Shown piece after piece: positions 11,501 through 21,029 of a DNA stretch of 64,000 nt. Both the position numbers and the translations under genes were made by a program. The DNA comes from Argentina anserina (Eukaryota; Streptophyta; Magnoliopsida; Rosales; Rosaceae). The notes beneath the pieces were generated by a model that was not told the DNA's origin, searched no databases, and saw only the letters and a program-made list of their open reading frames with translations. The stretch covers positions 9,796,001 through 9,860,000 of the forward strand of contig NC_065873.1 in assembly GCF_933775445.1 (NCBI RefSeq), given 5' to 3'. The number at the start of each line of letters is the position of its first letter. Position 1 is the stretch's first letter.

Positions 11501-13192
11501 TTACATCGTTTGCGTATGTTTACTATTCCAATTGTGTATCTTTACATCGTTTGCGTATCTTTACTATTCCAATTGTGTATCTTTTCATTTCTCGTTTGAG
11601 TATCTTTCTGTAAGGCTTCTGATGCGAGTTTCTATTGTATTTGAGAGTTTTGCAAGTGTGGGAGTGTGTTTCTTTCAAACTGAGTATCTTTACATCGTTT
11701 TCGTATGTTTACTATTCCAATTGTGTATCTTTACATCGTTTGCGTATCTTTACTATTACAATTGTGTATCTTTTCATTTCTCGTTTGAGTATCTTTCTGT
11801 AAGGCTTCTGATGCGAGTTTCTATTGTATTTGAGAGTTTTGCAAGTCTAGGAGTGTGTTTCTTTCAAACTGAGTATCTTTACATCGTTTGCGTATGTTTA
11901 CTATTCCAATTGTGTATCTTTACATCGTTTGCGTATCTTTACTAATCCAATTGTGTATCGTTTCATTTCTCGTTTGAGTATCTTTCTGTAAGGCTTCTGA
12001 TGCGAGTTTCTATTGAATTTGAGAGTTTTGCAAGTGTGGGAGTGTGTTTCTTTCAAACTGAGTATCTTTACATCGTTTGCGTATCTTTACTATTCCAATT
12101 GTGTACCTTTACATCGTTTGCGTATCTTTACTATTCTAATTGTGTATCTTTTCATTTCTCGTTTGAGTATCTTTTTGTAAGGCTTCTGATGCGAGTTTCT
12201 ATTGTATTTGAGAGTTTTGCAAGTGTGGGAGTGTGTTTCTTTCAAACCGAGTATCTTTACATCGTTTGCGTATCTTTACTATTCCGATTGTGTATCTTTA
12301 CATCGTTTGCGTATCTTTACTATTCCAATTGTGTATCTGTTCATTTCTCGTTTGAGTATCTTTCTGTAAGGCTTTCTGATGCGAGTTTCTATTGAATTTG
12401 AGAGTTTTGCAAGTGTGGGAGTGTGTTTCTTTCAAACTGAGTATCTTTACATCGTTTGCGTATCCTTACTATTCCAGTTGTGTATCTTTTCATTTCTCGT
12501 TTGAGTATCTTTCTGTATGGCTTCTGATGCGAGTTTCTATTGTATTTGAGAGTTTTGAAAGTGTGGAAGTGTGTTTCTTTCAAACTGAGTATCTTTACAT
12601 CGTTTGCGTATCCTTACTATTCCAGTTGTGTATCTTTTCATTTCTCGTTTGAGTATCTTTCTGTATGGCTTCTGATGCGAGTTTCTATTGAATTTGAGAG
12701 TTTTGCAAGTGTGGGAGTGTGTTTCTTTCAAACTGAGTATCTTTACATCGTTTGCGTATCCTTACTATTCCAGTTGTGTATCTTTTCATTTCTCGTTTGA
12801 GTATCTTTCTGTATGGCTTCTGATGCGAGTTTCTATTGTATTTGAGAGTTTTGCAAGTGTGGAAGTGTGTTTCTTTCAAACTGAGTATCTTTACATCGTT
12901 TGCGTATGTTTACTATTCCAATTGTGTATCTTTACATCGTTTGCGTATCTTTCTGTAAGGCTTCTGATGCGAGTTTCTATTGTATTTGAGAGTTTTGCAA
13001 GTGTGGGAGTGTGTTTCTTTCAAACTGAGTATCTTTACATCGTTTGCGTATGTTTACTATTCCAATTGTGTATCTTTACATCGTTTGCGTATCTTTACTA
13101 TTCCAATTGTGTATCTTTTCATTTCTCGTTTGAGTATCTTTCTGTAAGTCTTCTGATGCGAGTTTCTATTGTATTTGAGAGTTTTGCAAGTG
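8571..13192 (+). repeat. Irregular mixed-monomer region with internal duplications
   Basis: Monomers of 144 to 231 bp alternate without a single period. Internal copies include about 8560-9150 against 10250-10838 (offset 1688; shared private words TTTCATTACTATTCC, GAGAGTATTTCAAG and GTTTATATTG) and about 9862-10130 against 11106-11374 (offset 1244; shared GCGATTTTC and GCAAATGTGGG, the former in only some copies). Two runs of 148-bp monomers (9046-9637, 12354-12798) are copies of 3469-4061. Confidence 0.85.
12799..12942 (+). repeat. 144-bp monomer with a 45-bp deletion
   Basis: After the second 19-bp element the sequence passes directly from GCGTATCTTT into CTGTAAGG, the head of the next monomer. 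This removes one 22-bp and one 23-bp element (189-45 = 144). Both deletion ends are GTATCTTT octamers, so the deletion can be explained by slippage or recombination between them. Confidence 0.9.
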
Positions 13193-14160
13193 TGGGAGTG
13201 TGTTTCTTTCAAACTGAGTATCTTTACATCGTTTGCGTATCTTTACTATTCCAATTGTGTATCTTTACATCGTTTGCGTATCTTTACTATTCCAATTGTG
13301 TATCTTTGCATCGTTTGCGTATCTTTACTATTCCAATTGTGTATTTTTTCATTTCTCGTTTGAGTATCTTTCTGTAAGACTTTCTGATGCGAGTTTCTAT
13401 TGAATTTGAGAGTTTTGCAAGTGTGGTAGTGTGTTTCTTTCAAACTGAGTATCTTTACATCGTTTGCGTATCTTTACTATTCCAATTGTGTATCTTTACA
13501 TCGTTTGCGTATCTTTACTATTCCAATCGTGTATCTTTTCATTTCTCGTTTGAGTATCTTTCTGTAAGGCTTCTGATGCGAGTTTCTATTGTATTTGAGA
13601 GTTTTGCATGTGTGGGAGTGTGTTTCTTTCAAACTGAATATCTTTACATCGTTTGCGTATCTTTACTATTCCAATTGTGTATCTTTACATCATTTCCGTA
13701 TCTTTACTATTCCAATTGTGTATCTTTTCATTTCTCGTTTGAGTATCTTTCTGTAAGGCTTTCTGATGCGAGTTTCTATTGTATTTGAGAGTTTTGCAAG
13801 TGTGGGAGTGTGTTTCTTTCAAACTGAGTATCTTTACATCGTTTGCGTATCTTTACTATTCCAATTGTGTATCTTTACATCGTTTCCGTATCTTTACTAT
13901 TCCAATTGTGTATCTTTTCATTTCTCGTTTGAGTACCTTTCTGTAAGGCTTATGATGCGAGTTTCTATTGTATTTGAGAGTTTTGCAAGTGTGGGAGTGT
14001 GTTTCTTTCAAACTGAGTATCTTTACATCGTTTGCGTATCTTTACTATTCCAATTGTGTATCTTTACATCGTTTGCGTATGTTTACTATTCCAATTGTGT
14101 ATCTTTACATCGTTTGCGTATCTTTACTATTCCAATTGTGTATCTTTTCATTTCTCGTTT

Positions 14161-14246
14161 GAGTATCTTTCTGTAAGGCTTCTGATGCGAGTTTCTATTG
14201 TATTTGAGAGTTTTGCAAGTGTGGGAGTGTGTTTCTTTCAAACTGA
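14161..14246 (+). repeat. Monomer head block (~84-86 bp)
   Basis: This conserved part is present once per monomer and never tandemly duplicated by itself in this window. Two main head haplotypes exist: GGCTTCTGATG with ATTGTATTTG, and GGCTTTCTGATG (one base longer) with ATTGAATTTG. Weak GTATCTTT-like words inside it (GTTTCTAT, GTTTCTTT) suggest that it too may descend from an ancient ~20-bp repeat, but that is inference. Confidence 0.85.
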
Positions 14247-14328
14247 GTATCTTTACATCGTTTGCGTATGTTTACTATTCCAATTGTGTATCTTTACATC
14301 GTTTGCGTATCTTTACTATTCCAATTGT
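14247..14328 (+). repeat. Pair of 41-bp submodules
   Basis: There are two tandem copies of a 41-bp element at 14247-14287 and 14288-14328. Each consists of a 19-bp element (GTATCTTTACATCGTTTGC) plus a 22-bp element (GTATCTTTACTATTCC followed by AATTGT). Copy number of this element per monomer (1-4) explains the main length classes. The first copy here has G in place of C in the second octamer (GTATGTTT). Confidence 0.95.
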
Positions 14329-17300
14329 GTATCTTTTCATTTCTCGTTTGAGTATCTTTCTGTAAGGCTTCTGATGCGAGTTTCTATTATATTTGAGAGT
14401 TTTGCAAGTGTGGGAGTGTGTTTCTTTCAAACTGAGTATCTTTACATCGTTTGCGTATGTTTACTATTCCAATTGTGTATCTTTACATCATTTGCGTATC
14501 TTTACTATTACAATTGTGTATCTTTTCATTTCTCGTTTGAGTATCTTTCTGTAAGGCTTCTGATGCGAGTTTCTATTGTATTTGAGAGTTTTGCAAGTGT
14601 GGGAGTGTGTTTCTTTCAAACTGAGTATCTTTACATCGTTTGCGTATGTTTACTATTCCAATTGTGTATCTTTACATCGTTTGCGTATCTTTACTATTAC
14701 AATTGTGTATCTTTTCATTTCTCGTTTGAGTATCTTTCTGTAAGGCTTCTGATGCGAGTTTCTATTGTATTTGAGAGTTTTGCAAGTCTAGGAGTGTGTT
14801 TCTTTCAAACTGAGTATCTTTACATCGTTTGCGTATGTTTACTATTCGAATTGTGTATCTTTACATCGTTTGCGTATCTTTACTATTCCAATTGTGTATC
14901 TTTTCATTTCTCGTTTGAGTATCTTTCTGTAAGGCTTCTGATGCGAGTTTCTATTGTATTTGAGAGTTTTGCAAGTGTGGGAGTGTGTTTCTTTCAAACT
15001 GAGTATCTTTACATCGTTTGCGTATGTTTACTATTCCAATTGTGTATCTTTACATCGTTTGCGTATCTTTACTATTCCAATTGTGTATCTTTTCATTTCT
15101 CGTTTGAGTATCTTTCTGTAAGGCTTCTGATGCGAGTTTCTATTGTATTTGAGAGTTTTGCAAGTCTAGGAGTGTGTTTCTTTCAAACTGAGTATCTTTA
15201 CATCGTTTGCGTATGTTTACTATTCCAATTGTGTATCTTTACATCGTTTGCGTATCTTTACTATTCCAATTGTGTATCTTTTCATTTCTCGTTTGAGTAT
15301 CTTTCTGTAAGGCTTCTGATGCGAGTTTCTATTGTATTGGAGAGTTTTGCAAGTGTGGGAGTGTGTTTCTTTCAAACTGAGTATCTTTACATCGTTTGCG
15401 TATGTTTACTATTCCAATTGTGTATCTTTACATCGTTTGCGTATCTTTACTATTCCAATTGTGTATCTTTTCATTTCTCGTTTGAGTATCTTTCTGTAAG
15501 GCTTCTGATGCGAGTTTCTATTGTATTTGAGAGTTTTGCAAGTCTAGGAGTGTGTTTCTTTCAAACTGAGTATCTTTACATCGTTTGCGTATGTTTACTA
15601 TTCCAATTGTGTATCTTTACATCGTTTGCGTATCTTTACTATTCCAATTGTGTATCTTTTCATTTCTCGTTTGAGTATCTTTCTGTAAGGCTTCTGATGC
15701 GAGTTTCTATTGTATTTGAGAGTTTTGCAAGTGTGGGAGTGTGTTTCTTTCAAACTGAGTATCTTTACATCGTTTGCGTATGTTTACTATTCCAATTGTG
15801 TATCTTTACATCGTTTGCGTATCTTTACTATTACAATTGTGTATCTTTTCATTTCTCGTTTGAGTATCTTTCTGTAAGGCTTCTGATGCGAGTTTCTATT
15901 GTATTTGAGAGTTTTGCAAGTGTAGGAGTGTGTTTCTTTCAAACTGAGTATCTTTACATCGTTTGCGTATCTTTACTATTCCAATTGTGTATCTTTACAT
16001 CGTTTGCGTATCTTTACTATTCCAATTGTGTATCTTTGCATCGTTTGCGTATCTTTACTATTCCAATTGTGTATTTTTTCATTTCTCGTTTGAGTATCTT
16101 TCTGTAAGACTTTCTGATGCGAGTTTCTATTGAATTTGAGAGTTTTGCAAGTGTGGTAGTGTGTTTCTTTCAAACTGAGTATCTTTACATCGTTTGCGTA
16201 TCTTTACTATTCCAATTGTGTATCTTTACATCGTTTGCGTATCTTTACTATTCCAATCGTGTATCTTTTCATTTCTCGTTTGAGTATCTTTCTGTAAGGC
16301 TTCTGATGCGAGTTTCTATTGTATTTGAGAGTTTTGCATGTGTGGGAGTGTGTTTCTTTCAAACTGAATATCTTTACATCGTTTGCGTATCTTTACTATT
16401 CCAATTGTGTATCTTTACATCATTTCCGTATCTTTACTATTCCAATTGTGTATCTTTTCATTTCTCGTTTGAGTATCTTTCTGTAAGGCTTTCTGATGCG
16501 AGTTTCTATTGTATTTGAGAGTTTTGCAAGTGTGGGAGTGTGTTTCTTTCAAACTGAGTATCTTTACATCGTTTGCGTATCTTTACTATTCCAATTGTGT
16601 ATCTTTACATCGTTTCCGTATCTTTACTATTCCAATTGTGTATCTTTTCATTTCTCGTTTGAGTACCTTTCTGTAAGGCTTATGATGCGAGTTTCTATTG
16701 TATTTGAGAGTTTTGCAAGTGTGGGAGTGTGTTTCTTTCAAACTGAGTATCTTTACATCGTTTGCGTATCTTTACTATTCCAATTGTGTATCTTTACATC
16801 GTTTGCGTATGTTTACTATTCCAATTGTGTATCTTTACATCGTTTGCGTATCTTTACTATTCCAATTGTGTATCTTTTCATTTCTCGTTTGAGTATCTTT
16901 CTGTAAGGCTTCTGATGCGAGTTTCTATTGTATTTGAGAGTTTTGCAAGTGTGGGAGTGTGTTTCTTTCAAACTGAGTATCTTTACATCGTTTGCGTATG
17001 TTTACTATTCCAATTGTGTATCTTTACATCGTTTGCGTATCTTTACTATTCCAATTGTGTATCTTTTCATTTCTCGTTTGAGTATCTTTCTGTAAGGCTT
17101 CTGATGCGAGTTTCTATTATATTTGAGAGTTTTGCAAGTGTGGGAGTGTGTTTCTTTCAAACTGAGTATCTTTACATCGTTTGCGTATGTTTACTATTCC
17201 AATTGTGTATCTTTACATCATTTGCGTATCTTTACTATTACAATTGTGTATCTTTTCATTTCTCGTTTGAGTATCTTTCTGTAAGGCTTCTGATGCGAGT

Positions 17301-18591
17301 TTCTATTGTATTTGAGAGTTTTGCAAGTGTGGGAGTGTGTTTCTTTCAAACTGAGTATCTTTACATCGTTTGCGTATGTTTACTATTCCAATTGTGTATC
17401 TTTACATCGTTTGCGTATCTTTACTATTACAATTGTGTATCTTTTCATTTCTCGTTTGAGTATCTTTCTGTAAGGCTTCTGATGCGAGTTTCTATTGTAT
17501 TTGAGAGTTTTGCAAGTCTAGGAGTGTGTTTCTTTCAAACTGAGTATCTTTACATCGTTTGCGTATGTTTACTATTCGAATTGTGTATCTTTACATCGTT
17601 TGCGTATCTTTACTATTCCAATTGTGTATCTTTTCATTTCTCGTTTGAGTATCTTTCTGTAAGGCTTCTGATGCGAGTTTCTATTGTATTTGAGAGTTTT
17701 GCAAGTGTGGGAGTGTGTTTCTTTCAAACTGAGTATCTTTACATCGTTTGCGTATGTTTACTATTCCAATTGTGTATCTTTACATCGTTTGCGTATCTTT
17801 ACTATTCCAATTGTGTATCTTTTCATTTCTCGTTTGAGTATCTTTCTGTAAGGCTTCTGATGCGAGTTTCTATTGTATTTGAGAGTTTTGCAAGTCTAGG
17901 AGTGTGTTTCTTTCAAACTGAGTATCTTTACATCGTTTGCGTATGTTTACTATTCCAATTGTGTATCTTTACATCGTTTGCGTATCTTTACTATTCCAAT
18001 TGTGTATCTTTTCATTTCTCGTTTGAGTATCTTTCTGTAAGGCTTCTGATGCGAGTTTCTATTGTATTGGAGAGTTTTGCAAGTGTGGGAGTGTGTTTCT
18101 TTCAAACTGAGTATCTTTACATCGTTTGCGTATGTTTACTATTCCAATTGTGTATCTTTACATCGTTTGCGTATCTTTACTATTCCAATTGTGTATCTTT
18201 TCATTTCTCGTTTGAGTATCTTTCTGTAAGGCTTCTGATGCGAGTTTCTATTGTATTTGAGAGTTTTGCAAGTCTAGGAGTGTGTTTCTTTCAAACTGAG
18301 TATCTTTACATCGTTTGCGTATGTTTACTATTCCAATTGTGTATCTTTACATCGTTTGCGTATCTTTACTATTCCAATTGTGTATCTTTTCATTTCTCGT
18401 TTGAGTATCTTTCTGTAAGGCTTCTGATGCGAGTTTCTATTGTATTTGAGAGTTTTGCAAGTGTGGGAGTGTGTTTCTTTCAAACTGAGTATCTTTACAT
18501 CGTTTGCGTATGTTTACTATTCCAATTGTGTATCTTTACATCGTTTGCGTATCTTTACTATTACAATTGTGTATCTTTTCATTTCTCGTTT

Positions 18592-18779
18592 GAGTATCTT
18601 TCTGTAAGGCTTCTGATGCGAGTTTCTATTGTATTTGAGAGTTTTGCAAGTGTAGGAGTGTGTTTCTTTCAAACTGAGTATCTTACATCGTTTGCGTATG
18701 TTTACTTTTCCAATTGTGTATCTTTACATCGTTTGCGTATCTTTACTATTCCAATTGTGTATCTTTTCATTTCTCGTTT
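18592..18779 (+). repeat. 188-bp monomer with one-base deletion (first of ~19)
   Basis: The first octamer after the head has lost one T (GAGTATCTTACATCG), and the monomer also carries GTATGTTTACTTTTCC. I found the same deletion in monomers whose heads lie near 23289, 24085, 26477, 27840, 28595, 29769, 37895, 39826, 41000, 42068, 45389, 49138, 49556, 51659, 52982, 55173, 55592 and 57885. None occurs left of 18.6 kb. Up to 45.4 kb the deletion is linked to GTGTAGGAG in the head; from 49.1 kb it is linked to GTCTAGGAG. Confidence 0.9.
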
Positions 18780-18883
18780 GAGTGTCTTTCTGTAAGGCTT
18801 CTGATGCGAGTTTCTATTGTATTTGAGAGTTTTGCAAGTGTGGGAGTGTGTTTCTTTCAAACTGAGTATCTTTACATCGTTTG

Positions 18884-20919
18884 CGTATGTTTACTATTCC
18901 AATTGTGTATCTTTACATCGTTTGCGTATGTTTACTATTCCAATTGTGTATCTTTACATCGTTTGCGTATCTTTACTATTCCAATTGTGTATCTTTTCAT
19001 TTCTCGTTTGAGTATCTTTCTGTAAGGCTTCTGATGCGAGTTTCTATTGTATTTGAGAGTTTTGCAAGTCTAGGAGTGTGTTTCTTTCAAACTGAGTATC
19101 TTTACATCGTTTGCGTATGTTTACTATTCCAATTGTGTATCTTTACATCGTTTGCGTATCTTTACTATTCCAATTGTGTATCTTTTCATTTCTCGTTTGA
19201 GTATCTTTCTGTAAGGCTTCTGATGCGAGTTTCTATTATATTTGAGAGTTTTGCAAGTGTGGGAGTGTGTTTCTTTCAAACTGAGTATCTTTACATCGTT
19301 TGCGTATGTTTACTATTCCAATTGTGTATCTTTACATCATTTGCGTATCTTTACTATTACAATTGTGTATCTTTTCATTTCTCGTTTGAGTATCTTTCTG
19401 TAAGGCTTCTGATGCGAGTTTCTATTGTATTTGAGAGTTTTGCAAGTGTGGGAGTGTGTTTCTTTCAAACTGAGTATCTTTACATCGTTTGCGTATGTTT
19501 ACTATTCCAATTGTGTATCTTTACATCGTTTGCGTATCTTTACTATTACAATTGTGTATCTTTTCATTTCTCGTTTGAGTATCTTTCTGTAAGGCTTCTG
19601 ATGCGAGTTTCTATTGTATTTGAGAGTTTTGCAAGTCTAGGAGTGTGTTTCTTTCAAACTGAGTATCTTTACATCGTTTGCGTATGTTTACTATTCGAAT
19701 TGTGTATCTTTACATCGTTTGCGTATCTTTACTATTCCAATTGTGTATCTTTTCATTTCTCGTTTGAGTATCTTTCTGTAAGGCTTCTGATGCGAGTTTC
19801 TATTGTATTTGAGAGTTTTGCAAGTGTGGGAGTGTGTTTCTTTCAAACTGAGTATCTTTACATCGTTTGCGTATGTTTACTATTCCAATTGTGTATCTTT
19901 ACATCGTTTGCGTATCTTTACTATTCCAATTGTGTATCTTTTCATTTCTCGTTTGCGTATCTTTCTGTAAGGCTTCTGATGCGAGTTTCTATTGTATTTG
20001 AGAGTTTTGCAAGTCTAGGAGTGTGTTTCTTTCAAACTGAGTATCTTTACATCGTTTGCGTATGTTTACTATTCCAATTGTGTATCTTTACATCGTTTGC
20101 GTATCTTTACTATTCCAATTGTGTATCTTTTCATTTCTCGTTTGAGTATCTTTCTGTAAGGCTTCTGATGCGAGTTTCTATTGTATTGGAGAGTTTTGCA
20201 AGTGTGGGAGTGTGTTTCTTTCAAACTGAGTATCTTTACATCGTTTGCGTATGTTTACTATTCCAATTGTGTATCTTTACATCGTTTGCGTATCTTTACT
20301 ATTCCAATTGTGTATCTTTTCATTTCTCGTTTGAGTATCTTTCTGTAAGGCTTCTGATGCGAGTTTCTATTGTATTTGAGAGTTTTGCAAGTCTAGGAGT
20401 GTGTTTCTTTCAAACTGAGTATCTTTACATCGTTTGCGTATGTTTACTATTCCAATTGTGTATCTTTACATCGTTTGCGTATCTTTACTATTCCAATTGT
20501 GTATCTTTTCATTTCTCGTTTGAGTATCTTTCTGTAAGGCTTCTGATGCGAGTTTCTATTGTATTTGAGAGTTTTGCAAGTGTGGGAGTGTGTTTCTTTC
20601 AAACTGAGTATCTTTACATCGTTTGCGTATGTTTACTATTCCAATTGTGTATCTTTACATCGTTTGCGTATCTTTACTATTACAATTGTGTATCTTTTCA
20701 TTTCTCGTTTGAGTATCTTTCTGTAAGGCTTCTGATGCGAGTTTCTATTGTATTTGAGAGTTTTGCAAGTGTAGGAGTGTGTTTCTTTCAAACTGAGTAT
20801 CTTTACATCGTTTGCGTATCTTTACTATTCCAATTGTGTATCTTTACATCGTTTGCGTATCTTTACTATTCCAATTGTGTATCTTTGCATCGTTTGCGTA
20901 TCTTTACTATTCCAATTGT
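18884..20919 (+). repeat. Copy of 14035-16070 (offset 4849)
   Basis: This segment repeats the nine-monomer block and its flanks at a constant 4849-bp offset. The match stops where the closing element reads GTATCTTTTC here but GTATTTTTTC in the other copy. After it the unit has one monomer fewer than its relatives before the next ACATCATTTCCG monomer. Confidence 0.87.
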
Positions 20920-21029
20920 GTATCTTTTCATTTCTCGTTTGAGTATCTTTCTGTAAGGCTTTCTGATGCGAGTTTCTATTGTATTTGAGAGTTTTGCAAG
21001 TGTGGGAGTGTGTTTCTTTCAAACTGAGT

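Larger units (their letters stand above)
14161..14349 (+). repeat. Representative 189-bp monomer (two submodules)
   Basis: This is the most common class: the 148-bp monomer plus one extra 41-bp submodule. In most copies the two submodules are distinguishable: the first reads GTATGTTTAC and the second GTATCTTTAC, so the pair has positional identity and is not being freely exchanged. The length is 63 x 3, and one forward frame has no stop, so consecutive 189-bp units look like a long open frame. Variants of the second submodule end CTATTCCAATTG, CTATTACAATTG or CTATTGCAATTG and mark positions within higher-order repeats. Confidence 0.95.
14161..15861 (+). repeat. Nine-monomer 189-bp block, first of four copies
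   Basis: Nine successive 189-bp monomers recur with the same order of variants at 16891-18591, 19010-20710 and 21551-23251. Within the block, heads alternate between GCAAGTGTGGGAG and GCAAGTCTAGGAG from the third monomer on, creating a secondary 378-bp period. The third copy differs by having CTAGGAG already in its first monomer and GTTTGCGTATC in place of GTTTGAGTATC at about 19954. The block together with the flanking 230- and 231-bp monomers produces stop-free frames of up to 691 codons; I do not regard these as genes. Confidence 0.92.
13193..18682 (+). repeat. Tandem pair of a 2730-bp, 14-monomer higher-order repeat
   Basis: About 13193-15952 matches about 15923-18682 at an offset of 2730 bp. 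The monomer lengths in order are 231, 189, 190, 189, 230 and then nine of 189, which sum to 2730. Monomer-specific variants occur in the same order in both copies, including GTGGTAGTG, ACATCATTTCCG, GCTTATGATG, CTATTATATTTG, ACATCATTTGCG, TACTATTCGAATTG and GTATTGGAGAG. The second copy ends at a monomer that has lost one T (GAGTATCTTACATCG). Confidence 0.92.

Noticed and set aside
14247..14328. GATA-factor sites on the minus strand (AAAGATAC in each octamer).
   Set aside because: The usual GATA consensus is WGATAR; here GATA is followed by C, so the match is only four to five bases and expected in any GTATCTTT repeat.
14032..16107. A 691-codon forward open frame, and similar frames at 16762, 18881 and 21422, as a repeat protein gene.
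   Set aside because: The frame is simply a stop-free reading of the 189-bp satellite (63 codons per unit), appears and disappears with monomer length, starts inside a monomer and has no gene context or recognisable domain.
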